A stretch of DNA of 64,000 nt from Leadbetterella byssophila DSM 17132 (GTDB lineage Bacteria > Bacteroidota > Bacteroidia > Cytophagales > Spirosomataceae). A program made the position numbers and the translations under genes. How positions within the stretch are numbered: position 1 is the first letter of the stretch; every line of letters starts with the position of its first letter. The stretch is from contig NC_014655.1 of NCBI RefSeq assembly GCF_000166395.1, positions 3,968,001-4,032,000 on the forward strand. Direction: 5' to 3'. Below the pieces are notes generated by a model that saw only the letters and a list, made by a program, of their open reading frames with translations, was not told where the DNA came from and did not search any database. Below are positions 41,400 to 50,540 of the stretch, piece by piece.

Positions 41400-43714
41400 C
41401 TTAATCTTAAACTGTTTAATACTACACTTATTGAACTAAAGGCCATGGCTCCCCCTGCCCACATGGGATCTAGAAGGAACTCAGGATAAAAGATCCCGGC
41501 CGCAATTGGAATTCCTATTACATTATAAATAAACGCCCAAAACAGGTTCTGTTTGATAGCTCTTCCTGTAAGTTTCGAAACCTCTATGGCCTCAGGTATC
41601 TTTTGCAGATCTGAAGAAACTATGGTCATCTTCGCCACTTCCATAGCTATATCACTGCCTTTGCCCATAGCTATACTCACATCTGCTAAGGCCAGGGCTT
41701 GTGAATCATTGATGCCGTCACCTACCATGCCTACTACCTTTCCTTCCGACTGCAAACGCTTGATAAATTCCCCTTTCAGTTCAGGAAGTACCTGCGCCTT
41801 ATACTCTTTAATGCCCATTTCATAGGAAACCGCTTTCGCTGTGGCTTCATTGTCTCCTGTAAGCATATACACTTCAATTCCATCTTTTTGCAAGCGTTCA
41901 ATAGCTGCTTTTGAGCCACTTTTAATTTTATCTCTAATGCCAATGATAGCTAAGACCCGGGTATCATCAGCAAAGAACACGACTGTTTGTGCAAGATCCA
42001 GATGAGATTTGAATTGGGCCTTTTGTGTATCCGTTAATTCTACTTTAATCCATTCCGGATTACCTACTCTATATCTCTGACCTTCCCAAAAACCTATAAT
42101 CCCTTGACCACTCACATTTTCCACTTCTAGATTAGACAAGAATCTACCCTCCAGATGTTTGCAGATAGCATCCGCTAAAGGATGCTCAGATCTTTTCTCT
42201 ATACTATACAAAAGATCTTTCCATAGTTCAGAGGGTTCTTGTATCCATTGAATTCTAGTGACAGAGGGCTGACCTTCTGTAATGGTTCCTGTTTTATCAA
42301 GTACCAAGGCATTCATTTTTTGCGTTAGCTCCAAACTCTCTGCATCCTTGATCAATATTCCTTTTTGGGCTCCTCTACCTACTCCCACCATAATGGCGGT
42401 AGGGGTGGCCAAACCTAAAGCACATGGACACGCAATTACTAGGACAGTTACGAAGGCATTTAAACCTTGGGACCAGTTGCCCATCAATCCCCAAAACACT
42501 AGACTTATTACCGCTATACTAATCACAGTAGGAACAAAGACTGAGGCTATTTTGTCTACCAGTTTTTGAACCGGAGCCTTACTGCCCTGAGCATTTTCCA
42601 CGGTTTGTATGATTCTTGCCAGTAGGGTTTCTGAGCCTACTTTAGTGGCTTGAAACTGAAAGCTTCCTTTTTGATTTAAGGTTCCTGCATACACAGAGTC
42701 AGCTTTCCCTTTTCGCACTGGGACAGGTTCTCCTGTGATCATACTCTCATCTACGTAGGATTCTCCACTTAGAATCTCTCCATCCACCGGAATTTGCTCT
42801 CCTGGCTTGACCAGTATAACTTGTCCTTTTTGAACTTGTTGGATAGGGAGTATGGAAGTGGTACCGTCTTCTGCGACAATAGTCAGGGTTTTAGGTTGAA
42901 GTCCCATCAGTTGTTTGATGGCAGAAGAGGTATTTCCTTTTGCTCTTTCTTCTAGCCATTTTCCTAATAAAATGAAGGCTATGACTATACCTGCGGCTTC
43001 AAAGTACACATGTCCATGTTCTTGAGTGAGGGTGATGATAGTACTATACACATAGGCTGTTCCTGTACTTAAGGCCACCAAAGTATCCATATTGGCACTT
43101 TTATGGCGAAATTGTTTATAGGCGCCTATAAAGAATTGTCTTCCAAAATAGAACAGCATAGGTGTGGCTAAAGCCCACATGATGTAATTGGCATAGGGCA
43201 TATGCATAAAGAACATGCCTATGACGAAGAGCGGAACAGATAGGATCAGGGCTCCTAATAATTTCTTCTTTAGGGTAGAGGCTTCAGATTCTTTGATTTG
43301 GCTTACATCTTCTTGTTCAATAAGTAAGTCATATCCGGCACTCTGTAAGGCGGTTTTTAGGTTGGTCGGCTGAATCAATTCAGGTATATATTCCACGGTA
43401 GCTTTACCACTTGCATAATTAACCTGGGCCTGAATGACTCCTACCTGATTATTAAGCGTTGCTTCCGAACTTGATGCGCAAGAGGCACAAGACATCCCCA
43501 TGACCGGCCAATTTTGAGTGGCAGAGCTCAGTTTGATGCCTACATCTTTGAGAATCTGCGCTACAGCTTGAACCACTTCTTCCGGATATTTATCTGCATC
43601 AATGCTGATAGAATTATTAGTGATATTAAAATTCTGTAAATCGGGCACCGCAGAGAGTCTCTGTTTTAGCAGATTCTCGTCGGGAATATGTTGAATTGGA
43701 ATATCAATTTTCAT
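41396..43714 (-). CDS. copA: Copper-exporting P1B-type ATPase
   Basis: A 772-residue Cu(I) pump. The N-terminus has two HMA-like regions: a first (about 1-65) without the CxxC pair, and a second with [11 protein letters not shown] (about residue 73). Eight membrane helices carry the CPC motif ([13 protein letters not shown], about 430). The phosphorylation site is DKTGTITEG (about 475), the A-domain loop [15 protein letters not shown], the nucleotide-domain HP motif SEHPLAD, and the hinge [12 protein letters not shown] small chaperone gene follows. Copper is favoured over silver or lead by the CPC motif and the partner. Confidence 0.95.
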   Translation of the reverse strand: MKIDIPIQHIPDENLLKQRLSAVPDLQNFNITNNSISIDADKYPEEVVQAVAQILKDVGIKLSSATQNWPVMGMSCASCASSSEATLNNQVGVIQAQVNYASGKATVEYIPELIQPTNLKTALQSAGYDLLIEQEDVSQIKESEASTLKKKLLGALILSVPLFVIGMFFMHMPYANYIMWALATPMLFYFGRQFFIGAYKQFRHKSANMDTLVALSTGTAYVYSTIITLTQEHGHVYFEAAGIVIAFILLGKWLEERAKGNTSSAIKQLMGLQPKTLTIVAEDGTTSILPIQQVQKGQVILVKPGEQIPVDGEILSGESYVDESMITGEPVPVRKGKADSVYAGTLNQKGSFQFQATKVGSETLLARIIQTVENAQGSKAPVQKLVDKIASVFVPTVISIAVISLVFWGLMGNWSQGLNAFVTVLVIACPCALGLATPTAIMVGVGRGAQKGILIKDAESLELTQKMNALVLDKTGTITEGQPSVTRIQWIQEPSELWKDLLYSIEKRSEHPLADAICKHLEGRFLSNLEVENVSGQGIIGFWEGQRYRVGNPEWIKVELTDTQKAQFKSHLDLAQTVVFFADDTRVLAIIGIRDKIKSGSKAAIERLQKDGIEVYMLTGDNEATAKAVSYEMGIKEYKAQVLPELKGEFIKRLQSEGKVVGMVGDGINDSQALALADVSIAMGKGSDIAMEVAKMTIVSSDLQKIPEAIEVSKLTGRAIKQNLFWAFIYNVIGIPIAAGIFYPEFLLDPMWAGGAMAFSSISVVLNSLRLR

Positions 43715-43735
43715 AGGTATTGTGCATTTACTTTA

Positions 43736-43743
43736 CAAAATTA
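43736..43743 (-). promoter_or_regulatory. -7 box (TAATTTTG) of copA
   Basis: TAATTTTG on the minus strand, 22 bp before the copA ATG, matches TAnnTTTG. Just upstream of it is the palindrome CTTGCAAG (43748-43755), in the place where a metal regulator might bind; no match to a known copper operator is claimed. Confidence 0.45.
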
Positions 43744-43804
43744 CTAGCTTGCAAGAGCACATCCTTTACAGGATTTTTACTTTTACTTGTAGGATTTACA
43801 GATT

Positions 43805-44455
43805 ATGTTAAAACTTGAAGCTTACAGCAAGGCCTATTCGGGACATACTATTATAGAAAGAAGTGATTTGGAGATTCCTATGGGAATCCATTGGGTGAAA
43901 GGACAAAACGGCTCCGGAAAGTCCACCTTGTTTCGAAGCATAGGAGGGATTATCCCTTTTGATGGAAATATACTTTGGAAAGAGAAAGATTTGAAGAAGA
44001 ATCCTGTTGCCTATAGGCTATGTGTGAATTTGGGAGAGGCTGAGCCTTTGTATCCGGAATTCTTATCGGGATGGGATATATTAAAGTTTGTAGCTGAAGC
44101 AAAACGTGCGGAGGAGGGGCAGTTGTTTGCCTTTGGGGAATTGTTTGGTTCAGATCAATATTGGAAGCAGCCTATAGGAACGTATTCCTCGGGCATGACA
44201 AAGAAGATTGGGATCATAGCGGCTTTTTTGGGAAGTCCGGAACTGATCTTATTGGATGAGCCACTAGTCACTTTAGACAAAGTTAGTATTCAGAAACTAG
44301 TTGATCTGATCCTGGAAAAATATAAAAAGGAGAGTGTAAGTTTTCTGCTGTCTTCGCATCAGGATACCGCTTTAGAGGCTTTGCCTATCACCCAATTTTA
44401 TGAAGTGAAATACGGAAGAATATATGAGCAGAATACTTTATCTGACTTGGGTTAA
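43805..44455 (+). CDS. ABC transporter ATP-binding protein
   Basis: A 216-residue ABC ATPase: Walker A KGQNGSGKSTLF (about residue 34), signature TYSSGMTKKIGI (about 128), Walker B LILLDEPLVTLDK (about 149), switch His LSSHQD (about 183). The short signature SSGM is normal for ABC-2-type systems. The gene overlaps the following membrane-protein gene by 32 bp; together they form a probable exporter of unknown substrate. Its start is 90 bp from the divergent copA gene. Confidence 0.9.
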   Translation: MLKLEAYSKAYSGHTIIERSDLEIPMGIHWVKGQNGSGKSTLFRSIGGIIPFDGNILWKEKDLKKNPVAYRLCVNLGEAEPLYPEFLSGWDILKFVAEAKRAEEGQLFAFGELFGSDQYWKQPIGTYSSGMTKKIGIIAAFLGSPELILLDEPLVTLDKVSIQKLVDLILEKYKKESVSFLLSSHQDTALEALPITQFYEVKYGRIYEQNTLSDLG

Positions 44456-45479
44456 GACCTATTACAGGCAGAATGCCATCTTCGTATTTGTAGTTATCCT
44501 GTTAGCTTTTGGTTTATTAAGAGCTAAGGAACACTTAACGCTTATTCATAGCGCCTTGGAGGATAATGGCGTATTCCTTTTGGCTTGTTTACTATGGATT
44601 CTTCATGGCATTAAGGTCATAGCATATGCCAGAAGAGCGTTGTTGTTGAAGGAGAATGAATTTCTACACCATTTACATCTTTTCACCAGGACGGCGCGTT
44701 TACTGAGCTTTTTTGGAGTGATTTTTCAATTGGTTCAACTTACCTTTCTGTATAGTGTTGCCATGCTGATTATATCCTATACTGCAGGATATCTGGAAAA
44801 GGGTTTGTTAGGTATAGCTGTGCATCTCCTGCTCTGTGCAATAGGTGCATTGGTCTTAGAGAGTCAGTTGAATCAGTCCAAATCCTTAAATATAGGCAGG
44901 GGCCGGAAGGTGCAGTTCCCTATTCCTCAAGTGTTATACTACCCTTATTATTTACTAAGTAGACAAACCGTTTTATTATTGGTGTCAAAGGTATTCTCCG
45001 GTACGGTATTGATGGTGGTTTGTCTATTATATCCTACTGACGATTATGATATTCGCTTATTAGGATTGGGAGGATTGATGGGAGCATATAGCCAAAGTGT
45101 GATCTTCCAATATTGGTATTTTTTTGAGAGGACCTATTTTGATTTTTACAAAAATCTACCATTAAACTTAGGTCAAAGGTATGTAAGGTATTTGATCACG
45201 GTGATTATACTGTTGAGCCCGGAAATTATAGTATTGCTCCGAAATTGGCCTATAGAATATGCACAGTTTCCGCAGATTATAATGCTCATGATTGGGATAG
45301 CTATTGGCCTTTTATTCTACCAAATGTTCAAAGGGAAGGGAGAATTTCAAGGGATTTTCTTCTCTGGGGTAGGTTTGGCCATATCCATCATGTTTGATAT
45401 GCCCATGTACTTATATGGACTTGTAGCAGGGGGTGTCGGATTTCTCCTTTTGAGAAGATATTATTATGAAGATGAGTAG
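44424..45479 (+). CDS. Multi-pass ABC-associated membrane protein
   Basis: A 351-residue integral membrane protein with about eight to ten hydrophobic segments, e.g. AIFVFVVILLAFGLLRA, GVFLLACLLWILHGI and YLITVIILLSPEIIVLL. It begins inside the ATPase gene and is very likely the membrane partner. It does not show a clear ABC-2 permease signature, so the family is unassigned. The C-terminal residues are tyrosine- and acid-rich (RRYYYEDE). A shared terminator separates it from tyrS. Confidence 0.8.
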   Translation: MSRILYLTWVKTYYRQNAIFVFVVILLAFGLLRAKEHLTLIHSALEDNGVFLLACLLWILHGIKVIAYARRALLLKENEFLHHLHLFTRTARLLSFFGVIFQLVQLTFLYSVAMLIISYTAGYLEKGLLGIAVHLLLCAIGALVLESQLNQSKSLNIGRGRKVQFPIPQVLYYPYYLLSRQTVLLLVSKVFSGTVLMVVCLLYPTDDYDIRLLGLGGLMGAYSQSVIFQYWYFFERTYFDFYKNLPLNLGQRYVRYLITVIILLSPEIIVLLRNWPIEYAQFPQIIMLMIGIAIGLLFYQMFKGKGEFQGIFFSGVGLAISIMFDMPMYLYGLVAGGVGFLLLRRYYYEDE

Positions 45480-45501
45480 TCCCCAACGGATATTGGGGAC
45501 T
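45478..45501. terminator. Bidirectional terminator between the ABC operon and tyrS
   Basis: AGTCCCCAA / TTGGGGACT (9-bp stem, 6-nt loop) directly after the stop of the plus-strand gene and 8 bp from the stop of the minus-strand tyrS. T-rich sequence follows only weakly on the plus side. Confidence 0.7.
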
Positions 45502-45508
45502 AGCTTAT

Positions 45509-46804
45509 TTATACCAACTCAATGATATGATTCTTCTTTCCTTTACCTAGCAGGATGTACTTACCGTGTAATAGCTCTATATCATTTACAGGTAGTTTGT
45601 CGTCTTGAATCTTAGTTTTATTCACGCTCACAGCATTGGCTTGTAAGGCTTTTCTGGCTTCAGTCTTGGAAGGATATACTTCCCCGTTAGACAATACAGA
45701 AATCAACTCTAGAAGATTGCTTTCGTTCGTCAAATCTGATTTCTGAACTTTCGTCTGAGGCACTCCCTCAAAAACTTCTTTGAAGGTTTGCTCATCCAGG
45801 TTTTTTAGAGCTTCGACAGTTGATTTTCCGAAAAGCACTTCTGAAGCCTGTACTGCTTTTTCATAGGCATCAGCTCCGTGAACCATAGTGGTTACTTCTT
45901 TCGCAAGTGCTTTTTGAGCCACACGCAAATGAGGAGCTTGAGCGTGTTCCGCTTCAATGGCTTCTATTTGTTCTTTGGATAGGAAGCAACAATACACACG
46001 CATCAATCTTGGCAAATCTGCATCGTTCTGGTTGATCCAGAATTGGTAGAATTGGTAAGGGCTGGTTAGTTCAGGATCTAACCAAACGTTACCACCTTCA
46101 GATTTACCGAACTTGGTGCCATCTGCTTTGGTCAATAAAGGTGTAGTCAAGGCATAAGCAGAATAATCTGCATTTTCCCCTTCTTTTCTACGGATCAATT
46201 CTGTACCTGTAGTGATGTTACCCCACTGGTCAGAACCTCCCATTTGAAGTTTTACACCTCTGGTTTTATATAAGTGATAATAATCGTATCCCTGAATTAA
46301 TTGGTATGAAAATTCGGTGAAAGAAATACCCGTTTCGATTCTGCGTTTTACAGAATCTTTGGAACTCATATAGTTTACTGTCAAGTATTTTCCGGCTTCT
46401 CTTAGGAACTGTAAGAAGGAAATATCTTTGAACCAGTCGTAGTTATTCACTATTTCAGCAGAATTCTCCCCACAATTAAAATCTAGGAACTTCTCTAGTT
46501 GTTTTTTGATTCCTTCTTGGTTTTCCAAAAGGGTTTCTTCAGAAAGGAAATTTCTTTCTGCTGATTTTCCAGAAGGGTCACCTACCATACCGGTGGCACC
46601 TCCAACTAAAGCCAGGGGCTTGTGGCCGGCCATTTGGAATTGTTTCAAAACCATAATGGTGGCTAAGTTTCCTATATGTAAAGAACGGGCAGTTGGGTCA
46701 AACCCAATATACCCCGTAGTCATCTCTTTATTTAATTGTTCCTCCGTCCCAGGCATGATGTCCTGTATCATGCCTCTCCATCTTAATTCTTCAATAAAAC
46801 CCAT
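45509..46804 (-). CDS. tyrS: Tyrosyl-tRNA synthetase
   Basis: Class I tyrosine-tRNA ligase of 431 residues. The HIGH-type motif is SLHIGNLATIM (about residue 41), the KMSKS-type motif is TKFGKSEGGN (about 230), the binding pocket has QLIQGYDYYHLY and MGGSDQWGNI, and an S4 RNA-binding domain occupies the C-terminus (about 360-431). Start ATG at 46804, 2 bp after the stop of the beta-barrel gene. Full length and apparently functional. Confidence 0.97.
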   Translation of the reverse strand: MGFIEELRWRGMIQDIMPGTEEQLNKEMTTGYIGFDPTARSLHIGNLATIMVLKQFQMAGHKPLALVGGATGMVGDPSGKSAERNFLSEETLLENQEGIKKQLEKFLDFNCGENSAEIVNNYDWFKDISFLQFLREAGKYLTVNYMSSKDSVKRRIETGISFTEFSYQLIQGYDYYHLYKTRGVKLQMGGSDQWGNITTGTELIRRKEGENADYSAYALTTPLLTKADGTKFGKSEGGNVWLDPELTSPYQFYQFWINQNDADLPRLMRVYCCFLSKEQIEAIEAEHAQAPHLRVAQKALAKEVTTMVHGADAYEKAVQASEVLFGKSTVEALKNLDEQTFKEVFEGVPQTKVQKSDLTNESNLLELISVLSNGEVYPSKTEARKALQANAVSVNKTKIQDDKLPVNDIELLHGKYILLGKGKKNHIIELV

Positions 46805-46806
46805 TA

Positions 46807-47445
46807 TTATTTCTTTTTAACACCAAATTTCTTGTTCCAAAGGTATTGTTCTGAGAAAGTGTAGGTAGCACTTATTTGGATGCTGCGATTAGCAAATTCC
46901 AATGGTATGTTGCCACTCTTTAGTTCAGAGACATTGTTCAAGCCATGTACATAGCGTAGGTTTAGACTAAATAGAGAAAACATGTCCAATAGATTTACTC
47001 TAGCCCCAATGATCAAACTTTGATCATCCTTTTTGCCCGGGCCATACGGTTTATTCAGGGTAGGGATGGTTTCCATCCTGTTAAGTGCCCAGTTTCTTTC
47101 ATATCCTACTTCAAAATACACATGCTTGATGGCAGTATAGCCCAATAATACAGGAGTGGAGAAGTAGCGATAAGTATGTTTGGCAGAAATAGGACGTGAC
47201 ATGCTCGTGCCTTTTGCCTGATAAATAAATTCCGGTTGTAAACTGAATTTCCCTACATTCAATCGAGTGAAAAAGCCTGCTTGAACTCCGAAGGTCGGTT
47301 TTTTAGAATAGGTAACCGTATCTGAGGGGGAGACATTTGAAAGATTTAGTCCCAGTTTGGGTCCGAATTCAAATAATCTTGGTTCAATCTGCGCTGCGGC
47401 AGGAAGGGTTAATAGGAGCAATACTAATACTCTGGCAATATGCAT
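46807..47445 (-). CDS. Outer membrane beta-barrel protein (PorT/OMP type)
   Basis: A 212-residue outer membrane protein. ATG at 47445 gives the signal MHIARVLVLLLLTLPAAAQ; the ATG at 47484 would fall within the -7 box at 47482-47489. The mature part is a small barrel: FGPKLGLNLSNVSPSDTVT, FSLQPEFIYQAKGTSMS and the last strands RSIQISATYTFSE. It resembles the PorT-family/outer membrane beta-barrel group found in many Bacteroidota. It is directly followed by tyrS, probably without functional link. Confidence 0.82.
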   Translation of the reverse strand: MHIARVLVLLLLTLPAAAQIEPRLFEFGPKLGLNLSNVSPSDTVTYSKKPTFGVQAGFFTRLNVGKFSLQPEFIYQAKGTSMSRPISAKHTYRYFSTPVLLGYTAIKHVYFEVGYERNWALNRMETIPTLNKPYGPGKKDDQSLIIGARVNLLDMFSLFSLNLRYVHGLNNVSELKSGNIPLEFANRSIQISATYTFSEQYLWNKKFGVKKK

Positions 47446-47481
47446 TCTTATCAATTTTAGTTTGAAACGCAGGAAAGGATG

Positions 47482-47489
47482 CAAAGTTA
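47482..47489 (-). promoter_or_regulatory. -7 box (TAACTTTG) for the beta-barrel/tyrS operon
   Basis: TAACTTTG on the minus strand, 36 bp before the ATG at 47445; exact match to TAnnTTTG. It argues for the downstream start codon. Confidence 0.5.
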
Positions 47490-47550
47490 TAAAAAAAGGT
47501 AGTTTATATTGCTTAGTATCGTTTAAATTGGCGCCTCAATTACTTGAAGT

Positions 47551-48147
47551 ATGTATAAAGAAATTCTGAATCCCTATTTTAAGCACTCCACTACGGGTGA
47601 AGCAGTGAATTATGTAACTAAGGTGGAGCTCCTAGCCAGTGAAGAGGCACTGACCATCAATTTCCAATGTGAAGATAATCCATATACCTCGCAAAACCAT
47701 ATGATAGAGCACAATACTCCCCTCTATAATCAAGAGGTCTTTGAAGTTTTTATATCCAAAGGCACAGAAGATCCTACCCGATATTGGGAGATAGAAATCA
47801 ATCCCAATGCTGCCGTATGGATAGGGGAGATTGAAAAGCTAGGAGATGAACCTCAACAGATCTTAAGAAATCTCCTGCCGGAAGAGTTTGGGTTAGATTG
47901 GGAAGCAAAGGCAGAATTAGATAGGTGGGAAGGGAAATTGGTCATTCCTTGGGATTCTATAGGTGCAAAAGGGGAAGTTGATTTCCGATTGAATTTTTAT
48001 AGGATTCGTTCCAAAGTTTCTCATGAGGACCCGAATTGGACTTGTGATGCCGAAACCTGCGATTTTATTTGTTGGCAAAGCACCCTATCCGGAGATCAAC
48101 CCGCGTTTCATAGGCCGAAAAAATTCGGAAAACTAAGAATACAGTAA
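47551..48147 (+). CDS. CBM9-like carbohydrate-binding protein
   Basis: A 198-residue protein of the family-9-like carbohydrate-binding type (DOMON-like beta sandwich): EALTINFQCEDNPYTSQN, then YNQEVFEVFISKGTEDPTRY and WEIEINPNAAVWIG, then LVIPWDSIGAKGEVDFRLNF, and a closing ICWQSTLSGDQPAFHRPKKF. No signal peptide is visible, which is common in this group of small cytoplasmic-looking members. It may bind a sugar or act in redox enzymes, as related domains do. It is the last gene before the repeat array. Confidence 0.82.
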   Translation: MYKEILNPYFKHSTTGEAVNYVTKVELLASEEALTINFQCEDNPYTSQNHMIEHNTPLYNQEVFEVFISKGTEDPTRYWEIEINPNAAVWIGEIEKLGDEPQQILRNLLPEEFGLDWEAKAELDRWEGKLVIPWDSIGAKGEVDFRLNFYRIRSKVSHEDPNWTCDAETCDFICWQSTLSGDQPAFHRPKKFGKLRIQ

Positions 48148-48228
48148 GAAGTTTTTTTTAGGCTAAAAACTACAAGTTATGGATTATTTAGTATTTAAAT
48201 GGTCATAATATGCTATAAATATTACTAA

Positions 48229-49880
48229 TCTTCCGAAATTATTAGTTCATCTAAAAGCGTCTATTGGGATATAACTGGATTAAAATCACAAGTACTGCCC
48301 CTTAAGCTAAAAGACATGAATATTCTTTCTCTACTTTTTTGGCGCAAAAAAGTAGCAAAAAAACATGAATTTTATGATGTCCTCTTTCGCTTCGCTCAAA
48401 CGGACCATAAAATTCGGTCAAAGGAACATTAGTATTTATTCTTCCGAAACTATTTAATTTTAATTATTAGTTAATTAAGTAGGGACGATTCGGATAAAAA
48501 TCCTCAAAAATCTGAAGGAATGCACCTTAAGCTAAAAAAAACATAAATATTCTTTCTCTACTTTTTTTGGCGCAAAAAAAGTAGCAAAAAAACATGAATT
48601 TTATGATGTCCTCTTTCGCTTCGCTCAAACGGACCATAAAATTCGGTCAAAGGAACATTAGTATTTATTCTTCCGAAACTATTTAATTTTAATTATTAGT
48701 TAATTAAGTAGGGGCGATTCGGATAAAAATCCTCAAAAATCTGAAGGAATGCACCTTAAGCTAAAAAAACATAAATATTCTTTCTCTACTTTTTTTGGCG
48801 CAAAAAAGTAGCAAAAAAGCATGAATTTTATGATGTCCTCTTTCGCTTCGCTCAAACGGACCATAAAATTCGGTCAAAGGAACATTAGTATTTATTCTTC
48901 CGAAACTATTTAATTTTAATTATTAGTTAATTAAGTAGGGGCGATTCGGATAAAAATCTACAAAAATCTGAAGCAATGCACCTTAAGCAAAAAAAACATA
49001 AATATTCTTTCTCTACTTTTTTGGCGGAAGGGTCCGTCCTTACGGAAAGTAACCAAAAAAACATGAATATTCTTTCTCTACTTTTTTGGCGCAAAAAAGT
49101 AGCAAAAAAGCATGAATTTTATGATGTCCTCTTTCGCTTCGCTCAAACGGACCATAAAATTCGGTCAAAGGAACATTAGTATTTATTCTTGCGAAACTAT
49201 TAATTATTAGTTAATCGAGAGGCGTCTATCAGGATAAAACTGGATTTTAATTAAAAGAAGCAACCCTTAAGTTAAAGGATATGAATTTTCTTTCTCTACT
49301 TTTTTTGGTGCAAAGGGTCCGGCCGTTCGGAAAGTAGCAAAAAAACATGAATATTCTTCTTGTTACTTTTTTGGCGCAAGGGTCCGTCCTTACGGAAAGT
49401 AACCAAAAAACATGAATTTTATGATGTCCTCTTTCGCTTCGCTCAAACGGACCATAAAATTCGGTCAATGGAACATTAGTATTTATTCTTGCGAAACTAT
49501 TAATTATTAGTTAATCGAGAGGCGTCTATCAGGATAAAACTGGATTTTAATTAAAAGAAGCAACCCTTAAGTTAAAGGATATGAATTTTCTTTCTCTACT
49601 TTTTTTGGTGCAAAGGGTCCGACCGTTCGGAAAGTAGCAAAAAAACATGAATATTCTTTCTCTACTTTTTTTGATGCAAAGGGTCCGACCGTTCGGAAAG
49701 TAACAAAAAAACATGAATTTTCTTTCTCTACTTTTTTTGATGCAAAGGGTCCGACCGTTCGGAAAGTAGCAAAAAAACATGAATTTTATGATGTCCTCTT
49801 TCGCTTCGCTCAAACGGACCATAAAATTCGGTCAAAGGAACATTAGTATTTATTCTTCCGAAACTATTAAATATTAATTA
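48229..49880. repeat. Array of six 225-300 bp structured repeats (plus a truncated unit), no genes
   Basis: Units start at the CTTAAG sites 48301, 48526, 48755, 48982, 49266 and 49566; spacings are 225, 229, 227, 284 and 300 bp, and a degenerate partial unit precedes them (48229-48300). Every unit ends with a nearly identical block of about 90 bp (from ATGAATTTTATGATGTCC to the CGAAACTATT region) that folds into a long hairpin: AATTTTATG/CATAAAATT plus GTCC/GGAC. Before it are one (units 1-3), two (4, 5) or three (6) copies of a 50-65 bp module with the arms CTACTTT/AAAGTAG. Units fall into two linker types. Open frames here are repeat translations, not genes. It fills the 1.75 kb between the CBM9-like and cobalamin genes. 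Confidence 0.92.
48368..48414. repeat. Core hairpin of the repeat unit (first of six copies)
   Basis: AATTTTATG (48368-48376) pairs with CATAAAATT (48406-48414), and GTCC (48379-48382) with GGAC (48402-48405), with a 2-nt bulge and a 19-nt loop. The same sequence occurs in all six units with almost no change, the best-conserved part of the array. Confidence 0.8.
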
Positions 49881-49900
49881 ACAAAAGCTCTCAGCATATG

Positions 49901-50452
49901 TTAATGTCTCGCTTTCCAAGCATTTTCCTCCGTTCCTAATTCTTGGGTGAGTTTTCGAGATAGGACAAATAGATAGTCGGATAGTCTGTTGAGATAGATG
50001 ATGATCAAAGGTTCTACCTCTTCCTGCTCTGCGAGTCGGATGACTTGACGTTCCGCTCTACGGGCAACAGTTCTAGCTACATGCGCATAAGAAACCGAGA
50101 GATGGCCACCAGGTAAAACAAAAGCCCTTAGAGGGGGGATTTGTTCGGTATATTCATCCATGGCCTTCTCCAACAATTCTACATCTGCTGGATAGAGTGA
50201 AGGAATTTTCTTTCGAGTTTGTTCCGGTTCAGATGCTAAATCCGCCCCAATCGTGAATAAACGATCTTGGATCTCTTTGAGCAGGTCTTTCCTGCTTTCA
50301 TTTTCGGGTAGATCTCTTAGAACACCTATCCATGCATTCAGCTCATCTACGGTTCCGTAAGATTCAATTTTGATATGTCCCTTGGATATTCTGGAGCCAC
50401 CTACTAATGAGGTTTGACCCTTATCTCCCGTTTTCGTGTAAATTTTTGGCAT
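49901..50452 (-). CDS. Cob(I)yrinic acid a,c-diamide / cob(I)alamin adenosyltransferase (PduO type)
   Basis: A 183-residue PduO-type ATP:cob(I)alamin adenosyltransferase that makes coenzyme B12. The ATP-binding N-terminus MPKIYTKTGDKGQTSLVGG, the YGTVDELNAWIG helix (about 32), the CARRAER-type segment (TVARRAERQVI, about 130) and the YLNRLSDYLFVLSR signature (about 155) are all seen. It implies a B12-dependent enzyme such as methylmalonyl-CoA mutase elsewhere. The start is 88 bp from the divergent membrane-protein gene. Confidence 0.93.
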   Translation of the reverse strand: MPKIYTKTGDKGQTSLVGGSRISKGHIKIESYGTVDELNAWIGVLRDLPENESRKDLLKEIQDRLFTIGADLASEPEQTRKKIPSLYPADVELLEKAMDEYTEQIPPLRAFVLPGGHLSVSYAHVARTVARRAERQVIRLAEQEEVEPLIIIYLNRLSDYLFVLSRKLTQELGTEENAWKARH

Positions 50453-50491
50453 TTATTCTGAATTAATTCCTGAAGTCCGACAAAAGCGGGC

Positions 50492-50499
50492 TAACTTTG
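50492..50499 (+). promoter_or_regulatory. -7 box (TAACTTTG) upstream of the DUF1648/queA genes
   Basis: TAACTTTG, an exact TAnnTTTG match, lies 41 bp before the ATG at 50541. No convincing -33 TTTG is present at the usual distance. Confidence 0.45.
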
Positions 50500-50540
50500 C
50501 AAGAGGCAATGAACATTTAAAGTTATATATAGGCCAGATA

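Noticed and set aside
48976-49822. Open frames of 67-91 codons in the repeat array (48976-49179 plus; 49247-49468 and 49547-49822 minus)
   Set aside because: They are translations of the repeated hairpin modules, share repeated peptide phrases, have no ribosome-binding context and follow the unit structure rather than codon use.
48229-49880. CRISPR array
   Set aside because: Units are 225-300 bp with long conserved cores and no short unique spacers; no cas genes nearby.
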